DNA of 64,000 bases from DASWJZ01 sp963720705 (lineage in GTDB: Bacteria; Pseudomonadota; Alphaproteobacteria; Rhizobiales; Afifellaceae). The notes beneath the pieces are model-generated. The model searched no databases. It worked only from the letters and a program-made list of their open reading frames with translations, and was not told the DNA's origin. This document shows positions 1 to 7,066 of this stretch, in pieces. The stretch spans positions 558,001-622,000 of the forward strand of contig CAVRGJ010000001.1 of NCBI GenBank assembly GCA_963720705.1. Reading direction: 5' to 3'. The position numbers and the translations under genes were made by a program. Within the stretch, counting starts at the first letter, position 1. Each line of letters starts with the position of its first letter.

Positions 1-476
1 ATCCCGATCAACCCGACGATCTTGCCGCTCGCGTCTCGCATCGGCATTTTTGTCGTGAGCATCCATTTCGGCGCGCCGGACGCGTCGGTCCTGCGCTCCT
101 CCATGTCGACCATCGGTTCTCCGGTCGCGATGATCCGCTGCTCGATGTCGAAGAAGCCTTGCGCGACGGCCGGCGGGAACAGATCGAAATCGGACTTGCC
201 GATCAGCTCCGCGGCGCGCTCCAAGCCGTTGTCGCGCGCGACGGCGTCGTTCGCTGCAAGGAAGCGGCCACTCGTGTCCTTGGCGTAAACGAGCTCAGGC
301 AATTCGTTGACGATCGCCGCGAGCAGGGCGCGCTCCACCTCACGGCTCGGCGTCGACCACAGCCGTCCCTCGACGTCCGCCTGCACCTGTGCGTTAGCCG
401 AGATGAGCCGGCCCAACCGAGCTTCGATAGTATCGGTCGAGTCGCCATCGCGCTTCTTCAACCGGGCCTTGGCCAT
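1..476 (-). CDS. PAS-domain signalling protein, N-terminal part (runs off left edge)
   Basis: An open minus-strand frame starts at ATG 476, preceded by AAGGA about eight bases upstream, and continues past the window edge. The visible ~158 residues begin with a charged stretch (MAKARLKKRDGDS), followed by a helical segment and then a PAS-like fold from about residue 50. The text 'NELPELVYAKDTSGRFLAAN' and later 'GKSDFDLFP' and 'KWMLTTKMPMRD' are characteristic of PAS domains of sensor kinases and diguanylate cyclases. The output domain lies outside the window, so the role (histidine kinase, GGDEF protein or chemoreceptor-like) cannot be assigned. No signal peptide or membrane helix is visible, so a cytoplasmic sensor is likely. 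Confidence 0.75.
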   Translation of the reverse strand, partial: MAKARLKKRDGDSTDTIEARLGRLISANAQVQADVEGRLWSTPSREVERALLAAIVNELPELVYAKDTSGRFLAANDAVARDNGLERAAELIGKSDFDLFPPAVAQGFFDIEQRIIATGEPMVDMEERRTDASGAPKWMLTTKMPMRDASGKIVGLIG

Positions 477-929
477 TCGTCCATCCTTGCAACACCTGCC
501 CCGAAAGCGCCCCGGCCGGGTCGCGCGCTACGGGCAGCGGGACGCTGTCACAATCTGTCGAAGGAACATTTCCCGCCGATTAACCGGGTCTTTCTGATTA
601 ATCGGGTCTTTGGCGCGCATCAGCGGTGGTTACGGAGGAAAATCCCACGCTCCCGCATCCGCTTGTCGCTCTTCTTGAAAGTGCCGACGAACCGACCGGT
701 GGCGGCGCATGTCGTGGGTCCAGCGTCAAGCCAACGATTATTTTCCCGCTCGGTAGCACACACGTCGATCGGCAAGGCAAAGGCCGGCGGCGGGTGGCGA
801 CGGCAACTCGTCGGTCGCTAAGCGCTCCTCAGACCCAGAGACAAATCGGGCGGCCACCCGTCCGATTTTCCTTGAAGCGGGTTTGGCGCTTCCTATTTCC
901 CTTTCGTCGCTGGACTGAAAGGGAGTGCC
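477..929. other. Intergenic region of about 450 bases between divergent genes
   Basis: No convincing gene is seen here. It should hold the divergent promoters of the PAS gene (minus) and the DUF2852 gene (plus). The only clear structure is a short tandem direct repeat with an 18-base period at 578-611 (GATTAACCGGGTCTTT followed by GATTAATCGGGTCTTT). Open frames across the region have no recognisable protein character and overlap each other. Confidence 0.5.
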
Positions 930-1361
930 ATGAACCACACCGCTACCGCGCCCCGCGCCGGAACGCGCGGCCGCTGGAACGCTCTCAACATCGTGCTGAT
1001 GATCATCGGCTTCGCGGTGTTCTGGCCGCTCGGCCTTGCCATGCTCGCCTGGATCATCTGGGGCGAGGAGATTGCGGCCAAGGCGGAAGTGATGAAGGAC
1101 AATTGCCGCTCCTTTTTCGAGCGCACGCAAGGGTGGCAGGGAGCGGCCGGCTTCCGCGGCCGCACCGGCAATGCCGCCTTCGACGACTACCGGGCGCAAG
1201 AATTGCGCCGGCTCGAGGAGGAACGCCGCAAGCTCGAGGCGATGCGTGCCGAGTTCGAAAGCTTCCTGGAGGAGCTTCGCCGCGCGAAGGACCAGGAGGA
1301 GTTCGAGGGGTTCATGCGGGCCTTCCGTAACCGAACCGGGGGCGACCGCCCGGCCGCCTGA
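930..1361 (+). CDS. DUF2852 domain protein (membrane-anchored, coiled-coil tail)
   Basis: A 143-residue protein of the DUF2852 family, common in Alphaproteobacteria and of unknown function. After a short basic N-terminus there is one hydrophobic segment (about residues 20-43, 'LNIVLMIIGFAVFWPLGLAM'), then a region with 'NCRSFFERTQGW'. The C-terminal half (about 85-135) is rich in E, R and K with heptad-like spacing and should form a coiled coil. The start is supported by AAGGGAG seven bases upstream of ATG 930. It stands alone and ends just before a strong terminator hairpin. Confidence 0.85.
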   Translation: MNHTATAPRAGTRGRWNALNIVLMIIGFAVFWPLGLAMLAWIIWGEEIAAKAEVMKDNCRSFFERTQGWQGAAGFRGRTGNAAFDDYRAQELRRLEEERRKLEAMRAEFESFLEELRRAKDQEEFEGFMRAFRNRTGGDRPAA

Positions 1362-1389
1362 GGGCCGACAGCGAACTGACGAAAAAATG

Positions 1390-1412
1390 ACGGGGCCGGA
1401 AGGCCCCGTTTT
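1390..1412 (+). terminator. Rho-independent terminator after the DUF2852 gene
   Basis: Perfect 8-bp stem ACGGGGCC / GGCCCCGT with a GGAA loop followed by TTTT, 28 bases after the DUF2852 stop codon. Confidence 0.85.
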
Positions 1413-1470
1413 CGCATGTGCCTATTTTTTGTGTCTTCCGGAGTCGGGCGACTCCAGGCAATCATTAACC

Positions 1471-2208
1471 ATGGCCCTCGCCCTGAAGCGCGCACCCGAA
1501 AGGCTCCTAATTGCCGCTGCCGGGCGGCGGATTCCCGTCGCAATCAAGCGTAACCCACGGGCGCGGCACCTGATTTTGAGGGTCGACGAGGCGCTCGGCC
1601 TGCCGGTTCTGACCCTTCCAAGCCGCACGGCGCTCACCGAGGCAGAGCGCTTTTTGCGCCAGCACATCGCGTGGCTCGAGGCACGTCTCCGGCTACTTTC
1701 GCCGCCTTGTCCCTTCGTAGACGGCGCCACGTTTCCGCTGCGCGGCCTCCCCTGCCGCATCCGTGCCCGCGGCGGGCGCGGGCTTATCAGCCTGGAGCGA
1801 CGCGGCGAAGGCTACGTGCTCACCGTTCCGGGCGAGCCGGAATTCCTGGCGCGGCGGGTCACGGATTTCCTGCGCCGCGAGGCGAGGCGCGATCTTGCCG
1901 CCGCCGTCGCCCGGCACGAAAAGGCCGTGGGCCGCAAGGCCACGCGCATCCGCATTGCCGACCCGAAAAGCCGCTGGGGCTCCTGCTCCTCGCAGCGCGT
2001 GCTGACCTTCTCCTGGCGGCTCGTGCTCGCGCCGCCGCGCGTCCTCGACTACCTCGCCGCCCACGAGGTGGCGCACCTTCGAATCATGAACCACGGGCCG
2101 AAATTCTGGGCGCTGGTCGACGCGCTCGACCGCGACCACGCGATAGCGCGGGCGTGGCTGAACAAAGCGGGCATCGGGCTCTCTGCCGTCGGGCGCGGAC
2201 GGGGCTAG
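1471..2208 (+). CDS. YgjP-like (DUF45) M48-type metallopeptidase
   Basis: A 245-residue protein of the YgjP/DUF45 group of predicted zinc metallopeptidases. The diagnostic C-terminal region is intact: 'DPKSRWGSCSS' (about 166-176) and the zinc-binding helix 'HEVAHLRIMNHGPKFW' (about 205-220) with the HExxH glutamate and histidines and the downstream N-H-x-x-F-W block. The N-terminal part is the usual beta-rich DUF45 region ('RNPRARHLILRVDE'). ATG 1471 was chosen because translation upstream reads through the terminator hairpin and the previous gene. Soluble, no signal peptide. Substrate unknown for the family. Confidence 0.85.
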   Translation: MALALKRAPERLLIAAAGRRIPVAIKRNPRARHLILRVDEALGLPVLTLPSRTALTEAERFLRQHIAWLEARLRLLSPPCPFVDGATFPLRGLPCRIRARGGRGLISLERRGEGYVLTVPGEPEFLARRVTDFLRREARRDLAAAVARHEKAVGRKATRIRIADPKSRWGSCSSQRVLTFSWRLVLAPPRVLDYLAAHEVAHLRIMNHGPKFWALVDALDRDHAIARAWLNKAGIGLSAVGRGRG

Positions 2209-2269
2209 CGCGCGCCGGCCGCGGGCCACGCACTTGCACTAATGCAGTAAGTCGACGGATTGCCCGGCC

Positions 2270-4459
2270 CTAGCCCCCGAAGAGGCGCTCGAAGAAGCCG
2301 CGCCGCCTGACCGGCTCCTGCTGCTCGGGCGTACCTGAGAGCTGCCTGCATTCGGAGGTATTGCGGTTCAGCATGCAGTTGCGCATCCGCTGCTCGTTCG
2401 CCGCCTGCTCTTCGGGCGTGCCCCGGCCGAAGCCAAAGTCCGGCCCGGGCGACGGCGGCGGCGGCTGGCCGAGGAGGTAGGCGACGAGGTCGGTGCCGGG
2501 GAGCTGCTGCACCGGCACGCCCTGATGCGCCTTGGTCATGAACTTCGACCATATCTCGGCCGGAACGTTCGCTCCCGAGGCGTGCTTGGTCGGCGCGTCG
2601 GTGTCGTTGCCGACCCAGACGCCGGCGGTCAGGTTCGCCGTGTAGCCGACGAACCAGGCGTCGCGGAAATTCTGGCTCGTCCCGGTCTTGCCGGCGGCCG
2701 GCCATCCGGCTAGCGACGCGCGCGTGCCGGTGCCCATCTCGACGGTCGCCTGCAGCATGTAGTTCATGAGCGCGACGCTCTCGATCGAGATCACGCGCCG
2801 CGGCGTCTGGTCCTGCGAGCGATCGTAGAGGACGTCGCCCTTCGGCGTCCTGACGCGCTGCACCACGAAGGGAAGCACCGAATAGCCGCCATTCGAGAAC
2901 GGCACATAGGCGCCGGTCAACTCGAGCAGCGAGACCTCGGAGGTGCCGAGGGCGATCGACGGCACGGCTTCGAGCGCCGAATTGATGCCCATCCGCTTCG
3001 CGGTCTGCACTACGGCTTCCGGCGTCACCTGGTCGGCGAGCTGCGCGGCGACCGTGTTGATCGAATGTGCGAGAGCGTCGAGCAGAGTGATCGGCCCGCG
3101 GAACTTGCCGTCGTAGTTCTGCGGCGACCAGGTACCGAAGGTGACCGGCTGATCGATCATCACCGTGTCGGGGCGGTAGCCAAGTTTCTCGATTGCGGTC
3201 AGGTAGACGAACGGCTTGAAGGCGGAGCCCGGCTGGCGTCGCGCGTCGATCGCGCGATTGTACTGGCTCTCGGCGTAGGACTTGCCGCCGACGAGCGCGC
3301 GCACCGCGCCGGTGCCGTCGACGACGACCATAGCGCCCTCGCCAACGCCGTACCGCGCACCCTCCTCGGAGAGCGTGTCGGCGACCGCGTGCTCCGCCTC
3401 ATTCTGGAGATCGAGGTCGACGGTGGTCTCCACCACCACGTCCTGCTCGATGTTGCCGATGTGATAGGGGAGCACGTCCATCACCCAATCGGCGATATAG
3501 TTGCCGCTTCGCTTCAACTGGTAGTTCGAAGCAGGCGGCGGCGCGTCGCGCGCAGCCTTCGCCTGATCGGCGGTGATGTAGCCCTCGTCGGCCATGTCGG
3601 CGAGAACGAGCGCGGCGCGCTGGTGCGCCGCTTGCGGGTTCTTGTTCGGCGCGTAGCGGCTTGGCGCCGGCAGCACGCCGGCGAGCGTTGCCGCCTCCGG
3701 CAGCGTCAGGTCGCGCGCGTCGACGTTGAAGTAGACGTTGGCGGCCGCCTGGATGCCGTAGGCGCCCGAGCCGAAATAGACCCGGTTCAGATACATCTCC
3801 AGAATCTGGTCCTTGGTGTAGTTCGACTCCAGCCAGAGCGCGAGGATCACTTCCTGCACCTTGCGCTTCAAAGAGCGCTCGGGCGTCAGGAACATGTTCT
3901 TGGCGAGCTGCTGGGTCAGCGTCGAGCCGCCCTCCACCACGCCGCCGGCGAAGACATTCTTGGCGACGGCGCGCAGGAGCCCGATCGGATCGACGCCGTG
4001 GTGCGTGCGGAAGCGGCGATCCTCGATCGCGATCACCGCGTTCGGGACGTAGGGCGGAAGCTCGGAGATCGCGACCGCCTCGCCCCCGGTGTCGCCGCGA
4101 TTGCCGATCAGGCGCCCGTCGACGGCGAGAATCTGGATGTTCGGCGGGCGGTCGGGGACCTTCCAATCCGAGGCGCTGCGAAGGTCCGCGGCGTAATAAG
4201 CGATCAGGCCGACGCCGGCGAGCGCCACCCAGATGCCGAGCATGAAGATCAGGCGGAAGGCCCTTAGCACGATCGAGCGACGGCGGCGCTGGCCCGGGCT
4301 CCCCTTCCGTTTGCCCGCCTTGCCGCGGCGTTTCGAAGCCTTCTGGGGCGCGCGCTTGCGCCCCTCGCCCGGACGATCCTCCGCCTCGACCGCGAAGTCC
4401 TGCGGTCCACCGCTCACGAATTTCGGCTCGATTCTGCGCGGCTTGCTGCGGCCTGCCAT
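2270..4459 (-). CDS. Bifunctional class A penicillin-binding protein (PBP1A family)
   Basis: A 729-residue peptidoglycan synthase with glycosyltransferase and transpeptidase activities acting in the periplasm. Order: a long basic cytoplasmic tail (1-62), a single membrane anchor (about 64-90), a GT51 domain with the catalytic glutamate in 'EDRRFRTHHGVD' (E146) and 'GGSTLTQQLAKN' (178-188), and a transpeptidase domain with the nucleophile in 'GSAFKPF' (S412), 'HSIN' (465-468) and 'KTGTSQ' (591-596). The C-terminus is proline-rich. It lacks the large OB-type insertion of the long enterobacterial MrcA type, so a specific symbol is not given. Divergent from the acyltransferase gene across 160 bases. 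Confidence 0.93.
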   Translation of the reverse strand: MAGRSKPRRIEPKFVSGGPQDFAVEAEDRPGEGRKRAPQKASKRRGKAGKRKGSPGQRRRRSIVLRAFRLIFMLGIWVALAGVGLIAYYAADLRSASDWKVPDRPPNIQILAVDGRLIGNRGDTGGEAVAISELPPYVPNAVIAIEDRRFRTHHGVDPIGLLRAVAKNVFAGGVVEGGSTLTQQLAKNMFLTPERSLKRKVQEVILALWLESNYTKDQILEMYLNRVYFGSGAYGIQAAANVYFNVDARDLTLPEAATLAGVLPAPSRYAPNKNPQAAHQRAALVLADMADEGYITADQAKAARDAPPPASNYQLKRSGNYIADWVMDVLPYHIGNIEQDVVVETTVDLDLQNEAEHAVADTLSEEGARYGVGEGAMVVVDGTGAVRALVGGKSYAESQYNRAIDARRQPGSAFKPFVYLTAIEKLGYRPDTVMIDQPVTFGTWSPQNYDGKFRGPITLLDALAHSINTVAAQLADQVTPEAVVQTAKRMGINSALEAVPSIALGTSEVSLLELTGAYVPFSNGGYSVLPFVVQRVRTPKGDVLYDRSQDQTPRRVISIESVALMNYMLQATVEMGTGTRASLAGWPAAGKTGTSQNFRDAWFVGYTANLTAGVWVGNDTDAPTKHASGANVPAEIWSKFMTKAHQGVPVQQLPGTDLVAYLLGQPPPPSPGPDFGFGRGTPEEQAANEQRMRNCMLNRNTSECRQLSGTPEQQEPVRRRGFFERLFGG

Positions 4460-4543
4460 TCTCGTCCCAGCTTTGCCCCAAGGGGGCGTGTCGGCGCCAA
4501 ATTGGGCGATTGAGGGGCGTTAGTACCGCTTTAGCGTTTACCT

Positions 4544-4555
4544 TTCCTTAAGGAA
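4544..4555. promoter_or_regulatory. 12-bp perfect palindrome in the divergent PBP1A/acyltransferase promoter region
   Basis: TTCCTTAAGGAA is a perfect palindrome between the two divergent start codons, about 65 bases before the acyltransferase ATG. It could be an operator. The same CCTTAAGG core recurs in the palindrome before hslV (16214-16221). Which protein binds it, if any, is unknown. Confidence 0.3.
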
Positions 4556-4619
4556 GGACGCGACAGGCGCCGGTGAACTCCCCACAACTGCGGGCTAGCG
4601 GCAGTTTCGAGGAGTCCCC

Positions 4620-5657
4620 ATGAGTGAACGCGTCGATTGGGTCGACGTCGCCAAAGGCATTTGCATCATCATGGTGGTGATGATGCATTCGACGCTCGGC
4701 GTCGAAAAGGCCGCCGGCGCGCCGGGCTGGATGGGTTACGTGGTGGAATTCGCCCGCCCCTTCCGCATGCCGGACTTCTTCCTGATCGCGGGGCTTTTCC
4801 TGGCGCGACGCATCGACGCGCCGTGGCGTCTCTTCCTCGACCGCAAGGTGGTCCACTTCTTCTATTTCTACGCGCTCTGGCTCACGATCCAGTTCGCCTT
4901 CAAGGCGCCGGGGATGATCGCCGAAGAGGGCTACCAGGGCGTGATCCGCGAATATCTCCTCGCCTACATCGAGCCGTGGGGGACGCTGTGGTTCATCTAC
5001 CACCTGGCGCTCTTCCTGCTCGTCACGCGGCTCCTGAAGGACGTGCCCTGGGTTATCGTGTGGCTCGCGGCGGCGGCGCTCGAGATCGCGCACATCAACA
5101 CCGGCTCGGTCTTGATCGACGAATTCGCCTCGCGCTTCGTCTACTTCTATTCCGGCTACGTCTTCGCGAGCCACGTCTTCAAGCTCGCCGACGAGGCGTC
5201 GGCCGAGCGCGGAACGGCGGTGACGGGGCTTGCGCTCTGGGGCGTGCTGCACGCGGTCTTCGTGTTCAGCGGCTTCGGCAACCTGCCCTTCGTCAGCCTC
5301 GGTCTCGGCTTTGCCGGAGCGCTTGCGGTTGTCACGCTCGCGACGCTCCTTGCGCGGTCGCCGGCGCTGCCGGTGCTGCGCTGGCTCGGCGAGCACTCGA
5401 TCGTCGTCTACCTTTCCTTCTTCCTGCCGATGGCTCTTTCGCGCACCGTGCTCCTGAAGACGGCGGTCATCACCGATATCGGAACGATCTCGGTCCTGGT
5501 CACGATGGCCGGCGTCGCCGGCTCCGTCCTCCTCTACGCCTTCGTCCAGTGGACGGGCGTCGGCAAATTCCTGTTCGAGCGGCCCTGGTGGGCGCGGATC
5601 GACGGGGCGCCGCGGCGCAGCGAAGAGCCAAAAGAGGCGATGGTCCCAGCGGAATAA
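4620..5657 (+). CDS. Acyltransferase family 3 membrane protein
   Basis: A 345-residue polytopic membrane protein of the acyltransferase-3 family, which O-acylates cell-surface sugars or related molecules. The N-terminus has the family signature: 'RVDWVDVAKGICIIMVVMMH' with the catalytic-type histidine near residue 23, then 'PFRMPDFFLIAGLFLAR' (about 46-62) with its conserved arginine and F-x-x-x-G pattern. About ten hydrophobic segments follow, ending near residue 325. The start is fixed by GAGGAG eight bases upstream of ATG 4620. Substrate cannot be told from sequence. Its position divergent from a peptidoglycan synthase fits an envelope role but does not prove it. Confidence 0.82.
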   Translation: MSERVDWVDVAKGICIIMVVMMHSTLGVEKAAGAPGWMGYVVEFARPFRMPDFFLIAGLFLARRIDAPWRLFLDRKVVHFFYFYALWLTIQFAFKAPGMIAEEGYQGVIREYLLAYIEPWGTLWFIYHLALFLLVTRLLKDVPWVIVWLAAAALEIAHINTGSVLIDEFASRFVYFYSGYVFASHVFKLADEASAERGTAVTGLALWGVLHAVFVFSGFGNLPFVSLGLGFAGALAVVTLATLLARSPALPVLRWLGEHSIVVYLSFFLPMALSRTVLLKTAVITDIGTISVLVTMAGVAGSVLLYAFVQWTGVGKFLFERPWWARIDGAPRRSEEPKEAMVPAE

Positions 5658-5804
5658 AAGCTTTCGGCGCGGCCTTTTCAGGTTTCGTCGCGGAATCGGC
5701 GGCGAAACCCGATAGCCCGGCGCGCGACACGCGCGCGAAACGGCAAAGTCGCAATCTCTCGGCTCGCTGTCTGGGGAAATCCGTACAGCGTGGAGGGCAG
5801 CACA

Positions 5805-6230
5805 ATGACCACGACCCGGCTTTTCTTTAGCTTTGCCGCAGCCGCGACCGTAGCGAGCGTGATGGCGTTCGCCGGCCCCGCCGCCGCAGTTGAGCCGACC
5901 GGCCACGCCATCCGCGTCAATCCGGCGGTGAACGCCACCGGCACCGGTGGGCAGCGGCTTATCGAGCTCGAAGGCGCCGTCTTCATGGGCGACGAGATCG
6001 TCGCCAGCCCGAACGGCCTCGCTCAGATCAAGTTCATCGACAATACGCGCATCGTGATCGGGCCGAATTCGCGTCTGACCATCGACAGCTTCGTGTTCAA
6101 TCCAGACAACACCGCGAAGAAGGTGACGCTGACGGCTCTCAAGGGCACGTTCCGCTTCATCAGCGGCAACAGCCCCGCCGGCGCCTACTCGATCCGCACC
6201 CCGACCATGACGATCGGCATCCGGGGCTAG
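5805..6230 (+). pseudogene. FecR-domain protein, truncated at the 3' end
   Basis: The frame encodes a signal peptide (about 1-28, ending 'AGPAAA') followed by a FecR-type domain: 'RLIELEGAVFMGDEI', 'GLAQIKFIDNTRIVIGPNSR', 'LKGTFRFISGNSP', 'YSIRTPTMTIGIRG'. It stops with TAG directly after IGIRG. In relatives this segment continues (typically TxFD...) for many more residues, so the 141-residue product looks like an N-terminal remnant. Sequence after the stop, in any frame, does not resume a FecR domain and runs straight into a VapBC pair. Start chosen at ATG 5805 because GGAGGG lies six bases before it; an in-frame GTG at 5790 has no such site. Confidence 0.65.
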
Positions 6231-6279
6231 CAGGCCTCAGGCCGCCGCCATGAACAAGCTGGCCGCTCTTTGAGAGCGG

Positions 6280-6675
6280 TCAGCCGACCGCGGACAGTAC
6301 ATCCGTCTTCGAGAAGTCGTTGCCTTTGAAGAGCAGCGGCTCGTCCATGACAATCGCGAGGGCGTAGGAGAAGCAATCACCTAAGTTGAGCCCGGCTGGA
6401 TGCCGCCCTTTCCCAAAATGCCGAAAGGCATCAAACGCGCGCTCGGCGAGCTCCGGTAGAACTGGAATTGTTCGAAGATTTGCAGCTTCGACCAGCTCGC
6501 GGAGCGCAACGACGCCTGGATCGCCCATCCGGCTGAGGACGACCATATGGGCTTCCATCCAGCTGACCGCGGAGAGCAGCGGCGCCCTCGGCAAACTCGC
6601 CAATCGTTCTTCAAAGACTTCGCGTTCCGGCTCGTCTTGCACTATTGCCACAAGCGCCGACGTGTCGACTACCAT
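6280..6675 (-). CDS. vapC: VapC-type PIN-domain ribonuclease toxin
   Basis: A 131-residue single-domain PIN protein. The acidic metal-binding residues expected of VapC toxins are present: D4 in 'MVVDTSALVAI', E41 in 'SWMEAHMV', D100 in 'LNLGDCFSYALA' and D120 in 'FKGNDF'. Such toxins cleave RNA (tRNA or rRNA) and are held inactive by VapB. Its ATG overlaps the stop codon of the upstream antitoxin gene by one base (TGATG), so translation is likely coupled. RNA target not predictable. Confidence 0.9.
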   Translation of the reverse strand: MVVDTSALVAIVQDEPEREVFEERLASLPRAPLLSAVSWMEAHMVVLSRMGDPGVVALRELVEAANLRTIPVLPELAERAFDAFRHFGKGRHPAGLNLGDCFSYALAIVMDEPLLFKGNDFSKTDVLSAVG

Positions 6676-6947
6676 CAGGTCGGCAGGCCGTTCTCATCGT
6701 AGCCAAGGATCTCGTCAGGCTCGCGATTGTCCAAGATCGGCAGGGCGTCGAAGCGGCGGGCGATTTCCTGCAATTTGGCGAGACGCGCCGTGACAGCCGC
6801 CGCATCGCTCATCTGCTCGCGCGCGAACTCACCGACAAGACGCTCGCGAAGCGCTCGGGTTGCGGCCTCCGCAGGACTGGCATCCGTCGGCTCACCGCGT
6901 TCCGTGGCCGGACGACGCATTTTGTCCTTTTTCGTATCGGCGTGCAC
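6675..6947 (-). CDS. vapB: VapB-type antitoxin (transcription-factor family)
   Basis: The C-terminal half matches VapB antitoxins that pair with this VapC group: 'ALRERL', 'LAKLQEIARRFDALPILD', ending 'PDEILGYDENGLPT', the part that wraps the toxin. The N-terminal DNA-binding half is atypical: the usual start with a short beta strand and 'IK' is replaced by 'HADTKKDKMRRPATERGEP'. GTG 6947 is proposed as start, with a GAGAGAG stretch upstream; ATG 6920 (AGGA close by) is the alternative and would remove the DNA-binding strand. Divergent from polA, so it shares that control region. The product would be 90 or 81 residues. Confidence 0.75.
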   Translation of the reverse strand: MHADTKKDKMRRPATERGEPTDASPAEAATRALRERLVGEFAREQMSDAAAVTARLAKLQEIARRFDALPILDNREPDEILGYDENGLPT

Positions 6948-7066
6948 CGCAACTCTCTCTGCCGCCCGCTTCTCAGGTAGAGCTATTCCCGCCCAGCACA
7001 AGTTGCAAGGGACGCGTCTCGCCGTCCGTAGCCAATTTGCTTGAAATGGCCGGCACGGCGGGCGAA

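Noticed and set aside
4548..5906. Long minus-strand open frame (about 450 codons) opposite the acyltransferase gene
   Set aside because: Low-complexity R/D/E-rich text typical of antisense reading of GC-rich DNA; the plus-strand gene has clear domains and a ribosome site.
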